Made by a program: the position numbers and the translations under genes
The notes under the pieces: generated by a model
What the model was told of the DNA's origin: nothing
Database searches by the model: none
What the model saw: the letters and a program-made list of their open reading frames with translations, nothing else
Source of the DNA: Lysobacter panacisoli
GTDB taxonomy: Bacteria > Pseudomonadota > Gammaproteobacteria > Xanthomonadales > Xanthomonadaceae
Assembly (NCBI RefSeq): GCF_009765165.1
Contig: NZ_VLNU01000001.1
Span: forward strand, 3,416,247 to 3,480,246
Direction of reading: 5' to 3'
Length of the DNA: 64,000 nt
Part shown: one piece after another, positions 40,422-49,420 of the stretch
Numbering within the stretch: the first letter of the stretch is position 1
Layout of the letters: the number at the start of each line of letters is the position of its first letter

Positions 40422-40427
40422 ATTCTA
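40422..40427 (-). promoter_or_regulatory. Candidate -10 element for the ndk leader
   Basis: TAGAAT, one change from consensus, lies 19 bases ahead of the terminator stem on the minus strand. The -35 region at the right distance reads GTGCAA (weak). Confidence 0.4.
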
Positions 40428-40498
40428 ACGGATCGGCGACGGCTTTTGCACAGTCTGGCCCGAAGATTTCGTTGACGGTTCAGGCCCGCGGGCATAGC

Positions 40499-40516
40499 AT
40501 CAAACAAGCGTTTGAT
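40499..40516. promoter_or_regulatory. PsrA-type operator upstream of the TetR gene
   Basis: ATCAAACAAGCGTTTGAT is an inverted repeat with seven-base arms and a four-base centre. Its core CAAAC-N4-GTTTG fits the motif (G/C)AAAC-N2-4-GTTT(G/C) reported for Pseudomonas PsrA. It ends 23 bases before the start codon, well placed for autorepression of the psrA-fad operon. Confidence 0.65.
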
Positions 40517-40539
40517 TCAGCCCGCCCGACCCAGGAATC

Positions 40540-41160
40540 ATGGCCATTACCGCCCACTTCTCCACCAAGGACCGCATCCTCGGCGCCGCCGAGGAACTGT
40601 TCGCCCAATTCGGCTTCACCGGCACGTCCCTGCGCCAGGTCACCAGCCGCGCCGACGTCAACATCGCGGCCGTCAATTACCACTTCGGCAGCAAGGAGAA
40701 CCTCGTCAACGAGGTCTTCCGCCGCCGCATGGACGAGATGAGCGCGCAGCGCCTGGGCGCCCTGCGCACCGCGCTGGAACAGCACCCGGGCGAGCTGGAG
40801 CCTGTCCTGGCTGCATTCGTGCAGCCCGCGCTGGCGATGGCCCAGGACCGCCACGGCGGCGGCGCCTTCGTCCGCGTGGTCGCCCGCGCCTACGCCGAGA
40901 AGAACGATCGCCTGCGCAAGTTCCTGTCCGACCACTACGGCCACGTGCTGCGCGAGTTCGCCAAGGCCATTGCCGGCTGCATGCCGGGCCTGACCAAGGA
41001 AGAGCTGTACTGGCGCCTGGACTTCCTGGCCGGCGCGCTGACCTACGCAATGGCCGATTTCGGCCTGATCAAGCGACCCGCTGGTGTCACCGAGGCGGCG
41101 CATCGTGAGCGTGCGGCACGCGAACTGATTCGCTTCGCCGCCGCCGGATTCAAAAGTTGA
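40540..41160 (+). CDS. psrA: TetR-family regulator, PsrA-like fatty acid sensor
   Basis: DNA-binding repressor of 206 residues expected to release DNA on binding long-chain fatty acyl ligands. The N-terminal helix-turn-helix reads AAEELFAQFGFTGTSLRQVTSRADVNIAAVNYHFGSKENL in spaced blocks typical of TetR, with a helical ligand domain after. PsrA assignment rests on the adjacent beta-oxidation genes and the operator in front. 29 bases separate it from the downstream enzyme gene, so it heads the operon. Confidence 0.85.
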   Translation: MAITAHFSTKDRILGAAEELFAQFGFTGTSLRQVTSRADVNIAAVNYHFGSKENLVNEVFRRRMDEMSAQRLGALRTALEQHPGELEPVLAAFVQPALAMAQDRHGGGAFVRVVARAYAEKNDRLRKFLSDHYGHVLREFAKAIAGCMPGLTKEELYWRLDFLAGALTYAMADFGLIKRPAGVTEAAHRERAARELIRFAAAGFKS

Positions 41161-41189
41161 TTTCTTGCTAAAACAAGGATTTGCATAAC

Positions 41190-43565
41190 ATGCCTAAGAA
41201 ACTGCTTGCACGGCGCGTCGCCGTGCTCGGCGCCGGCGTGATGGGCGCGCAGATCGCCGCCCACCTGACCAACGCCGGTGTCGATACCGTGCTGTTCGAC
41301 CTTCCGGCCAAGGAAGGCGACCCGAACGGCGTGGTCGCCAAGGCCATCGCCAACCTGGGCAAGCTCAGCCCCGCTCCGCTGGCGAGCAAGTCGCTGGCCG
41401 AGCGCATCACCGCGGCCAATTACGAGACGGGCCTGGAGCAGCTGCGCGACTGCGACCTGATCATCGAGGCCATCGCCGAGCGGATGGACTGGAAGCAGGA
41501 CCTGTACAAGAAGATCGCGCCGTTCGTCGCCGAGCACGCGATCCTCGCCAGCAATACCTCCGGCCTGGGCATCAACAAGCTCGCCGAAGTGCTGCCCGAG
41601 CAACTGCGCCACCGCTTCTGCGGCGTGCACTTCTTCAACCCGCCGCGCTACATGCACCTGGCCGAGCTGATCCCGGCCAAGACCACCGATGCAGATGTGC
41701 TGTCGGCGCTGGAAACCTTCCTCACCACCGCGCTGGGCAAGGGCGTGGTGATCGCCAAGGACACGCCGAACTTCATCGGTAACCGCATCGGCGTGTTCTC
41801 GATGCTGGCCGGCATGCACCACACCGAGCAGCTCGGCCTGGGCTTCGACACCGTCGACGCGCTGACCGGCCCGGCGATCGGCCGTCCGAAGTCGGCGACG
41901 TACCGCACGGCGGACGTCGTGGGCCTGGACACGATGGCGCACGTCATCAAGACGATGGCCGACACGCTGCCGGACGATCCGTGGCACGCATACTTCAAGG
42001 CACCCAAGTGGCTCGCGGCGCTGATCGAGAAGGGCGCGCTGGGCCAGAAGACCGGCGCCGGCGTGTACACCAAGCGCGGCAAGGACATCCTGGTGCTGGA
42101 CCTGAAGGCGCAGGACTACCGCGCTTCGGCCGGTGAACCCGATGCCGACATCGCCGCGATTCTCAAGGAAAAGGACCCGGCGAAGAAGTTCGCCGCGCTG
42201 CGCGCCAGCTCGAATCCGCAGGCGCAGTTCCTGTGGGCGATCTTCCGCGACACGTTCCACTACAGCGCGTTCCATCTGGAATCCATCGCCGACACCGCGC
42301 GCGACATCGACTTCGCGATGCGCTGGGGTTACGGCTGGTCGCTGGGCCCGTTCGAAAGCTGGCAGGCCGCCGGCTGGAAGCAGGTCGCCGAGTGGATCGC
42401 GGAGGACATCGTCGCCGGCAAGGCGATGAGCAGCGCGCCGCTGCCGGACTGGGTATTCGACGGTCGCGACGGCGTGCACACCGCCGACGGCAGCTACAGC
42501 CCCGCGCGCAAGGCGCAGGTGGCGCGTTCGTCCAACCCGGTCTATGCGCGCCAGCGCTTCCCGGATCCGCTGCTCGGCGAGAAGTTCTCGCAGGGCCGTA
42601 CGGTCTATGAGAACGACGGCATCCGCATGTGGGCCGACGAGGGCGACGACATCGCCGTGGTCAGCTTCAAGACCAAGATGCACACGGTCAACGACCATGT
42701 CCTCAACGGTCTGCAGGAAGCCATCGCCATCGCCGAGCGCGACTTCGCCGGCCTGGTGATCTGGCAGCCGAAGGAGCCGTTCTCGGCCGGTGCCGACCTC
42801 GCCGGTGCGCTGGGCCTGCTGCAGGCCGGCGACGTGAAGGGCTTCGAGGCGATGGTCGCGAACTTCCAGGCGACCAGCCAGCGCATCAAGTACGCGCTGG
42901 TGCCGGTGGTCGCAGCTGTTCGCGGTCTCGCCCTCGGCGGCGGTTGCGAGTTCCAGATGCACTCGGCGAAGACCGTGTTCGCGCTGGAAAGCTACATCGG
43001 TCTGGTCGAAGCCGGCGTGGGCCTGCTGCCGGCTGGCGGCGGCCTGAAGGAATTCGCCGTGCGCGCGTCCGAAGCGGCCGGTCCGGGCGGCGACGTGTTC
43101 GCGCAGCTCAAGACCGCGTTCGAATCCGTCGCGATGGGCAAGGTGTCCACCTCGGCACTCGAGGCGAAAGAACTCAAGCTCGCCCGCGACACCGACAGCG
43201 TCGTCTTCAACGCCTTCGAGCTGCTGCACGTGGCCAAGGCGCAGGCGCGCGCGCTCGCCGAATCCGGCTACCGCCCGCCCCTGCCCGCGCGCCGCATCCA
43301 GGTCGCCGGCGATGTCGGCATCGCGACCTTCAAGATGATGCTGGTCAACATGCTGGAAGGTCGCTTCATCTCGCCGCACGACTACGAGATCGCGACCCGC
43401 ATCGCCACCGTGATGTGCGGTGGCGAAGTCGATCGCGGCGCGCTGGTCGACGAGGAATGGCTGCTCAAGCTCGAGCGCGAACACTTCGTCGCGCTGGCGC
43501 AGATGCCCAAGACGCAGGAACGCATCGCGCACATGCTCAAGACCGGCAAGCCGCTGCGCAATTGA
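41190..43565 (+). CDS. 3-hydroxyacyl-CoA dehydrogenase/enoyl-CoA hydratase, FadN-type order
   Basis: Multifunctional beta-oxidation enzyme performing hydration of enoyl-CoA and NAD-linked oxidation of the hydroxyacyl product. The NAD domain is N-terminal (VAVLGAGVMGAQIA from residue 12, catalytic His in the GVHFFNPP stretch), and the crotonase domain is C-terminal (PFSAGADLAGAL and LALGGGCEF). This is the reverse of E. coli FadB and the same as Bacillus FadN (about 790 residues; 791 here). ATG at 41190 with AAGGA upstream; a TTG at 41181 is too close to that site. Confidence 0.93.
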   Translation: MPKKLLARRVAVLGAGVMGAQIAAHLTNAGVDTVLFDLPAKEGDPNGVVAKAIANLGKLSPAPLASKSLAERITAANYETGLEQLRDCDLIIEAIAERMDWKQDLYKKIAPFVAEHAILASNTSGLGINKLAEVLPEQLRHRFCGVHFFNPPRYMHLAELIPAKTTDADVLSALETFLTTALGKGVVIAKDTPNFIGNRIGVFSMLAGMHHTEQLGLGFDTVDALTGPAIGRPKSATYRTADVVGLDTMAHVIKTMADTLPDDPWHAYFKAPKWLAALIEKGALGQKTGAGVYTKRGKDILVLDLKAQDYRASAGEPDADIAAILKEKDPAKKFAALRASSNPQAQFLWAIFRDTFHYSAFHLESIADTARDIDFAMRWGYGWSLGPFESWQAAGWKQVAEWIAEDIVAGKAMSSAPLPDWVFDGRDGVHTADGSYSPARKAQVARSSNPVYARQRFPDPLLGEKFSQGRTVYENDGIRMWADEGDDIAVVSFKTKMHTVNDHVLNGLQEAIAIAERDFAGLVIWQPKEPFSAGADLAGALGLLQAGDVKGFEAMVANFQATSQRIKYALVPVVAAVRGLALGGGCEFQMHSAKTVFALESYIGLVEAGVGLLPAGGGLKEFAVRASEAAGPGGDVFAQLKTAFESVAMGKVSTSALEAKELKLARDTDSVVFNAFELLHVAKAQARALAESGYRPPLPARRIQVAGDVGIATFKMMLVNMLEGRFISPHDYEIATRIATVMCGGEVDRGALVDEEWLLKLEREHFVALAQMPKTQERIAHMLKTGKPLRN

Positions 43566-43591
43566 GCGACGACGACACAGGACCCAGACAC

Positions 43592-44800
43592 ATGACCAAG
43601 CAAGTTCAAGACGCCTACATCGTCGCCGCCACCCGCACTCCGGTCGGCAAGGCGCCGCGCGGCGTGTTCCGCAACACCCGTCCGGACGAGATGCTCGCCC
43701 ACGTGCTCCGCTCCGTGGTCGCTCAGGCACCGGGCATCGACGTCAACCGCATCGACGACGCGATCATCGGCTGCGCCATGCCCGAGGGCGAGCAAGGCAT
43801 GAACGTGGCGCGCATCGGCGCGCTGCTGGCAGGCCTGCCCAACACCATCGCCGCGCAGACCATCAACCGCTTCTGCTCTTCGGGTCTGCAGGCCGTCGCG
43901 ATGGCGGCCGACCAGATCCGCCTGGGCAACGCCGAGCTGATGCTCGCCGGCGGTACCGAGTCGATGTCGATGGTGCCGATGATGGGCAACAAGGTCGCAC
44001 TCAGCCCGCAGGTGTTCGCCAAGGACGAGAACGTCGCCATTGCCTACGGCATGGGCATCACCGCCGAGAAGGTCGCCGAGGAATGGAAGGTCTCGCGTGA
44101 GGACCAGGACGCGTTCGCACTGGCCTCGCACCAGAAGGCCATCGCCGCGATCCAGGCCGGCGAGTTCAAGTCGGAGATCTCGCCGTACGAAGTGATCTCG
44201 CGCATTCCGGAGCTGGGCGGCAACACGATCCGGGTGAAGAAGTCGCTGGTCGAAATCGACGAAGGCCCGCGCCCGGATTCGTCGATCGAAGGCCTGGCCA
44301 AGCTCAAGCCCGTATTCCGCAACGGCCAGTTCGGCGGCAGCGTCACCGCGGGCAACAGCTCGCAGATGAGCGACGGCGCGGCCGGCGTGCTGCTCGCCTC
44401 CGAGCAGGCGATCAAGGACTACGGGCTGACCCCGCTCGCGCGCTTCGTCAGCTTCTCCGTCGCCGGCGTGCGTCCGGAAGTGATGGGCATCGGTCCGATC
44501 GCGGCGATCCCGAAGGCGCTCAAGCAGGCCGGCCTCACCAAGGACCAGCTCGACTGGATCGAACTCAACGAAGCCTTCGCCGCGCAGGCGCTGGCGGTGA
44601 TCCGCGACAGCGGCCTGGATCCGTCCAAGGTCAATCCGCTCGGCGGCGCCATCGCACTCGGCCACCCGCTCGGCGCGACCGGTGCGATCCGCACCGCAAC
44701 CATCGTGCACGGCCTGCGTCGTCGCCAGCAGAAGTACGGCATGGTGACCATGTGCATCGGCACCGGCATGGGCGCGGCGGGCATCTTCGAAGCGCTCTGA
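43592..44800 (+). CDS. fadA: Acetyl-CoA C-acyltransferase (3-ketoacyl-CoA thiolase)
   Basis: Last step of beta-oxidation, cleaving 3-ketoacyl-CoA with CoA. The 402 residues hold the nucleophile Cys95 (NRFCSSGLQA), the NEAFA motif, the GGAIALGHPLGATG His segment and the C-terminal CIGTGMG Cys. It follows the dehydrogenase/hydratase gene by 26 bases; together they form the beta subunit/alpha subunit pair under the TetR regulator. Confidence 0.94.
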   Translation: MTKQVQDAYIVAATRTPVGKAPRGVFRNTRPDEMLAHVLRSVVAQAPGIDVNRIDDAIIGCAMPEGEQGMNVARIGALLAGLPNTIAAQTINRFCSSGLQAVAMAADQIRLGNAELMLAGGTESMSMVPMMGNKVALSPQVFAKDENVAIAYGMGITAEKVAEEWKVSREDQDAFALASHQKAIAAIQAGEFKSEISPYEVISRIPELGGNTIRVKKSLVEIDEGPRPDSSIEGLAKLKPVFRNGQFGGSVTAGNSSQMSDGAAGVLLASEQAIKDYGLTPLARFVSFSVAGVRPEVMGIGPIAAIPKALKQAGLTKDQLDWIELNEAFAAQALAVIRDSGLDPSKVNPLGGAIALGHPLGATGAIRTATIVHGLRRRQQKYGMVTMCIGTGMGAAGIFEAL

Positions 44801-44822
44801 TCGCGCCTCGACGCAGCAATAG

Positions 44823-44850
44823 AAACGGGCGGCCCAGGCCGCCCGTTTTC
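44823..44850 (+). terminator. Terminator after the fad operon
   Basis: A stem of about eleven pairs (AAACGGGCGGC/GCCGCCCGTTT) with a small loop is followed by a further T and C-rich tail. It lies 22 bases past the fadA stop. Confidence 0.85.
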
Positions 44851-44872
44851 GTTTCCGCCGCGACTGCCAATG

Positions 44873-45214
44873 TCAGGCCAGACGGGTTCCGTTCGGCACG
44901 GGCCGTTCGATGGTGGTGATCACCACGCCGTCGTCGGTCGGGAAGCCGGTGAGCAGGAACTCCGACACGAACGGGCCGACCTGCTTCGGCGGGAAGTTGA
45001 TGACGCCGACGACCTGTCGGCCGACGAGATCCTCGACCGCATACAGATGGCGGATCTGCGCGCTGGTCTTGAGCACGCCGTAGGGACCGAAATCGACCCA
45101 TACTTTCCACGCCGGCTTGCGCGCCTGCGGGAACTCTTCGACGCGCCGCACCGTGCCGGCGCAGATCAGCACCTTCTCGAAATCGGCCCAACCGATCGTC
45201 TCGCGCCCGCTCAT
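44873..45214 (-). CDS. CsaA/YgjH-like tRNA-binding OB-fold protein
   Basis: Small dimeric protein of 113 residues with the anticodon-binding OB fold found at the end of methionyl-tRNA synthetases. The conserved blocks FEKVLICAGTVRRVEEFP and INFPPKQVGPFVSEFLLTGF match CsaA. Its cellular role is a proposed tRNA or chaperone function. The ATG at 45214 overlaps the upstream stop as ATGA, so it is translationally coupled to the FAD oxidoreductase. Confidence 0.87.
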   Translation of the reverse strand: MSGRETIGWADFEKVLICAGTVRRVEEFPQARKPAWKVWVDFGPYGVLKTSAQIRHLYAVEDLVGRQVVGVINFPPKQVGPFVSEFLLTGFPTDDGVVITTIERPVPNGTRLA

Positions 45215-46512
45215 GCTGCCCTCGCCTGCTCCATCCGGTCCTTCCACTCGTCCTTGAACTGCGCCCACCAGTAACTCAGCTGTGCGCCGACGAAACCGGC
45301 CGGCTTCATCGCCGACACCAGCCCGTAATCGGCGAACTCACGCCAACGCGTGTCGCCCTCGGCGATCGCGCTGGCGATGCATTCTCCTGCAAACGTCGTC
45401 GGCGCGACGCCGTGGCCACCGAAGGCCTGCGCCAGCCACAGGCCATCGCCGATGCGACCGATCTGCGGCATCTGGTGGCGCGCATAGCTCATCAGACCGG
45501 ACCATGCGTGATCGATCCGCACGCCGTCCAGCTGCGGGAATACCTTCATCAGGTCGGCGCACAGCAGGCGCTCGACTTGCGCGGGCGACCGGTCCAGCAC
45601 CGAGATGCGGCCGCCCCACAGCAGTCGCGTGTCGGGCAGAGGCCGGTAGTAATCGAAGGCGAAGCGCGTGTCGTAGACCGCCGCGCGTGTGCCGAGGATA
45701 TCGTCGAGCCGTTCGCCCAGCGGCTCCGTGACCATCACGTAGGTGGCGATCGGCAGCACGCCCGCATCGACCTCGCTGCGCAGTCCGGCCAGATAACCGC
45801 CGCAGGCCAGCACGACCTGCTCGCACTGCACTTCGCCATCCGGCGTGCGCACGCACCAGTCCGCTCCGTCGCGCTCCAGGGCCACGGCAGGCGAGCGCTC
45901 GTGGATCGACACGCCCTGCGCCATCGCCGCCGCGGCGATGCCGCGCGCGTACTTCAACGGATGGAAATGGAATGCCTGCGGCTCGAACAGCCCATCGTGG
46001 TAACGGTCGCTGCGCACGAGTCCGCGCAGTTCGGCTTGGGGCATCCATTGCCAGTGCGTGTCGTAGTGTTCGGCGAGCAGTTGCTGGCGTTCGCGTAATG
46101 GCGTCGGATCGCGGAACCAGTTCGCCCACAGGATGCCGGCGTCGGTGCGATCGCAGTCGATGGCGTAGCGATCCGTGCGTGCGCGGATCAGCTCGACCGC
46201 ATCGGTCGTGCCCGCGTACAAGCGGCGCGCACGCTGCGGGCCGAGTTCGCGCAGCAGGCTGTCCTCGCCGCGTGAGAATCCGCCGAACACGAAGCCGCCG
46301 TTGCGGCCGGAGGCGCCGAAACCGACGCGCTCGGATTCCAGCAGCACGACATCCCGCATCCCGCGTTCGACCAGGCCCAACGCGGTGTTCAGGCCCGCGA
46401 AACCGCCGCCGACCACACACACGCGCGCTTCGTGCGATCCACGCAAAGGCCCGGACCCCATGCCCGTATCGGGCACGGTCGCGGTGTAGTAGTTGGCGCC
46501 GGTATCCGCCAT
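45211..46512 (-). CDS. FAD-dependent oxidoreductase, PuuB/DadA-like
   Basis: Flavin amine or amino-acid oxidase of the DAO family, 433 residues. The dinucleotide fold opens with VCVVGGGFAGLNTALGL near residue 30 and LLESERVGFGASGRNGGF follows; a GLWLAQAFGGHGVAPTTFAGE segment closes the FAD site. The substrate cannot be read from the sequence; resemblance to gamma-glutamylputrescine oxidase (PuuB) suggests an amine. The ATG at 46512 is favoured over an upstream opening in the frame. Confidence 0.82.
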   Translation of the reverse strand: MADTGANYYTATVPDTGMGSGPLRGSHEARVCVVGGGFAGLNTALGLVERGMRDVVLLESERVGFGASGRNGGFVFGGFSRGEDSLLRELGPQRARRLYAGTTDAVELIRARTDRYAIDCDRTDAGILWANWFRDPTPLRERQQLLAEHYDTHWQWMPQAELRGLVRSDRYHDGLFEPQAFHFHPLKYARGIAAAAMAQGVSIHERSPAVALERDGADWCVRTPDGEVQCEQVVLACGGYLAGLRSEVDAGVLPIATYVMVTEPLGERLDDILGTRAAVYDTRFAFDYYRPLPDTRLLWGGRISVLDRSPAQVERLLCADLMKVFPQLDGVRIDHAWSGLMSYARHQMPQIGRIGDGLWLAQAFGGHGVAPTTFAGECIASAIAEGDTRWREFADYGLVSAMKPAGFVGAQLSYWWAQFKDEWKDRMEQARAA

Positions 46513-46586
46513 GTTTCGCTCGTCATCGGCGGCGGGAAATCCGCCGCCTCGCACGCCAGTCTAGCGATGTGCGACGTGGACCGGGC

Positions 46587-47486
46587 TCAGCCGAGTTCTT
46601 CGACGCCCAGTTCGGACAACGCGTTCTGCATCAGCTGGCGCGCGGAGTCGCTGAGCTTCTCGTGGTCCAGCGCGTAGCGGATCGTCGCTTCGATGAGACC
46701 GATGTGGGTGCCGCAGTCGAAACGCGTGCCCTGGAATCGGTAGGCGTTGACGGCCTCTTCCTCGAGCAGCGCGGCGATGGCGTCGGTCAGTTGGATCTCG
46801 CCGCCGGCGCCCGGCTTCGTCGATTCAAGCAGCGAGAAAATGCGCGGGTTGAGCACGTAACGACCGACCACGGCCAGGTTGCTCGGTGCGACCTCGGGCT
46901 TGGGCTTCTCGACGATGGCGCGGATGCGGCCCTGACGGGACTGGAAAGCCTCGGTGGCGACGATGCCGTAGCTGGCGGTCTGTTCGTGCGGCACATCCTG
47001 GACGGCGATCATGCTCGCACCCGAGGCTTCGGCCGCATCGGCCATCTGCTTGAGTGCGCCGGGACCGCGGTTCCAGATCAGGTCGTCCGGCAGCAGCACG
47101 GCGAACGGCTCGTCACCGATCACGGCCTTCGCGCACAGCACGGCATGACCGAGGCCCAGCGCTTCGGCCTGGGTCACGAACACCGCACGCACGCCTTCGG
47201 GCAGCACGTTGCGCACCAGTTCGAGCTGTTCGGTCTTGCCGCTGCGCTCGAGCTTCTGTTCGAGCTCGTACGCCTTGTCGAAGTAATCCGCGACCGCATG
47301 CTTGTAGCGATTCGTCACGAAGACCAGCGTGTCGCACCCGGCCTCGATGGCCTCGTCCACGGCGTACTGGATCAGCGGCCGGTCGATGATCGGCAGCATC
47401 TCCTTGGGGACGGTCTTCGTGGCGGGAAGGAAACGGGTGCCGAGACCGGCCACCGGGAACACGGCCTTACGAATACGTGCGGACAT
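46587..47486 (-). CDS. galU: UTP-glucose-1-phosphate uridylyltransferase
   Basis: Makes UDP-glucose for surface polysaccharides. The 299 residues begin SARIRKAVFPVAGLGTRFLPATK, with the nucleotide site in the PVAGLGTRFLP stretch and KEMLPIIDRP; GEIQLTDAI lies towards the C-terminus. AGGAAGG is a few bases before the ATG, which overlaps the stop of the preceding dehydratase gene. Confidence 0.95.
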   Translation of the reverse strand: MSARIRKAVFPVAGLGTRFLPATKTVPKEMLPIIDRPLIQYAVDEAIEAGCDTLVFVTNRYKHAVADYFDKAYELEQKLERSGKTEQLELVRNVLPEGVRAVFVTQAEALGLGHAVLCAKAVIGDEPFAVLLPDDLIWNRGPGALKQMADAAEASGASMIAVQDVPHEQTASYGIVATEAFQSRQGRIRAIVEKPKPEVAPSNLAVVGRYVLNPRIFSLLESTKPGAGGEIQLTDAIAALLEEEAVNAYRFQGTRFDCGTHIGLIEATIRYALDHEKLSDSARQLMQNALSELGVEELG

Positions 47487-49396
47487 CAAACCTTCCTGGC
47501 GTTACGGGCGGGAAACGCGACCACGGTGGCCGATTCCTGGTAGTCCGGATGCGCGCCGACGGGCTCGAACTCCGGCACCGCCATGCGCAGCAGATGGCCC
47601 AGCGCCTCGAGATCGTAGCGGCCGGAGGCTTCGCGCAGCTGACCGACGGCGTTCTCGATGTGCGCGGCCGTGACGTCGCGCGGCTCGGCCTGCAGGATCT
47701 TCGGATGCGCGGTTCGACGATAACGCTCGTCCGCATGGAACAGCGTCTCGTGCAGCTTCTCGCCCGGGCGCAGGCCGGTGTAGACGATCGCGATGTCGCG
47801 GCCCGGATGCTTGCCGGCGAGACGGATCATCTGTTCCGCCAGCAGTCGGATCGGCACGGGCTCGCCCATGTCGAGGGTGTAGATGGCTTCGTGCGTACCG
47901 ATGGCCGATGCCTGCAGGATCAGCTGGCAGGCCTCGGGAATCGTCATGAAGAAGCGCGTCACTTCCGGATCGGTCACGGTGACCGGACCGCCCGCGCGGA
48001 TCTGTTCGCGGAACAGCGGCACGACGCTGCCCGCCGAATCGAGCACGTTGCCGAAGCGAACCGTCACGAAGCGCGTGGAGCGGTGGTCGGCCAGCGACTG
48101 GCAGGCCATCTCGGCCAGGCGCTTGGTCGCACCAAGCACGTTGACCGGATCGACCGCCTTGTCGGTGGAAATCAGCACGAACGTGCCCACGCCCGCATCG
48201 CGACACGCGCGCGCCACGGTATGGGTAGCCAGCGAGTTGTTGCGCACCGCTTCGCGTAGCTGAAGTTCGAGCAACGGCACCTGCTTGTAGGCCGCGGCAT
48301 GGAACACGGCATCGGGCTCGGCGCGACCGAGCGCGTACGCGATCACCGCGGGATCGCCGCAGTCGCCGAGCACGGCGATGTATTCGAGATCCGGGAAGTC
48401 GCGACGCAACGCGGCTTCGGTCGTGGTCAGCGCGAGTTCGTCGATTTCGATCAACGCAATGCGACGCGCGCCATGACGAGCGCACTGACGGCACAGCTCG
48501 GAGCCGATGGAACCGCCGGCCCCGGTGACCAGCACGGAACGCGCGCCCAGCCAGCTGCGGATCGCCTTCCAGTCCGGCATGACCGGCTTGCGACCGAGCA
48601 GGTCCTCGATCGCGACTTCCTTCAGTTCGCCCGGAAGCGAACGCCCTTCCATCACGTCCTGCAGCTTCGGGACCATGCGGAACGGCAGGCCGGTGCGCTC
48701 GCACGCCACGACCACGCGCTGCAGCGCATTCGCATCCGCCGAAGGCATTGCGATCACCAGCAGCTTGGCCGCGGTCTCGCGCGCGATCTCGGCAACATCC
48801 TGCACGCGGCCCAGCACCGGCACGCCCTGCACCTTGCTGCCGCGCAGGCGTGCGGCATCGTCGAGGAAACCGACCGGATGATAGGTGGCCGAACGACGCA
48901 GGTCGCGCACCAGCGCTTCGCCCGCATGGCCGGCGCCGAGGATGAGGATGCGCACCGAGGACTTGCTCGACGCTTCGGCGCGGCTGTCCTTCCATGCGCG
49001 ATACAGCAGGCGCGGTGCACCGAGCATGCCCATCAGCACCAGCGGGTATAGCACCAGCACCGTGCGCGGCACGGTACCCAGACGGTTGTAGAGGAACAGC
49101 CCGAGCACGATCGCGAACAGGCCCAGGACCGAGGCCTTCAGGATGTTCCAGAGATCCGGCACGCCGGCGAAACGCCACAGGCCGCGATACAGGCCAACCT
49201 GCCAGAACACCAGTCCCTGCGCGGCGAGCACGAGCGCGACTTCCGCCGACCACAGCGGCACGCCGGGCGCGTTGAGTTCGATGCCCCAACGCAGGCGATG
49301 CAGGGCCTGCCAGACGAGCCAGACCATCGCGAGATCGTGCGCGACCACCGCCATGCGCGGCAGGCCACTTTTCACACGATCACGCCATGAGCTCAT
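47486..49396 (-). CDS. Membrane nucleotide-sugar 4,6-dehydratase (WbpM/PglF-like)
   Basis: Converts a UDP-HexNAc to its 4-keto-6-deoxy form for O-antigen or other surface glycans. Four N-terminal membrane helices (about residues 12-130), a CoA-binding-like Rossmann domain (LILGAGHAGEALVRDL), then the SDR catalytic domain (VTGAGGSIGSELCRQ). The catalytic triad has the WbpM-type STDK segment in ISTDKAVDPVNVLGATK in place of SYK. 636 residues. Between the GlcNAc-1-P transferase gene and galU. Confidence 0.92.
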   Translation of the reverse strand: MSSWRDRVKSGLPRMAVVAHDLAMVWLVWQALHRLRWGIELNAPGVPLWSAEVALVLAAQGLVFWQVGLYRGLWRFAGVPDLWNILKASVLGLFAIVLGLFLYNRLGTVPRTVLVLYPLVLMGMLGAPRLLYRAWKDSRAEASSKSSVRILILGAGHAGEALVRDLRRSATYHPVGFLDDAARLRGSKVQGVPVLGRVQDVAEIARETAAKLLVIAMPSADANALQRVVVACERTGLPFRMVPKLQDVMEGRSLPGELKEVAIEDLLGRKPVMPDWKAIRSWLGARSVLVTGAGGSIGSELCRQCARHGARRIALIEIDELALTTTEAALRRDFPDLEYIAVLGDCGDPAVIAYALGRAEPDAVFHAAAYKQVPLLELQLREAVRNNSLATHTVARACRDAGVGTFVLISTDKAVDPVNVLGATKRLAEMACQSLADHRSTRFVTVRFGNVLDSAGSVVPLFREQIRAGGPVTVTDPEVTRFFMTIPEACQLILQASAIGTHEAIYTLDMGEPVPIRLLAEQMIRLAGKHPGRDIAIVYTGLRPGEKLHETLFHADERYRRTAHPKILQAEPRDVTAAHIENAVGQLREASGRYDLEALGHLLRMAVPEFEPVGAHPDYQESATVVAFPARNARKV

Positions 49397-49420
49397 TCCA
49401 TGCCCCTTGTTCGGACTTCG

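Noticed and set aside
41043..43730. An 895-codon open frame antisense to the beta-oxidation gene
   Set aside because: No recognisable domain, low complexity, and it spans the boundary of two genes on the other strand.
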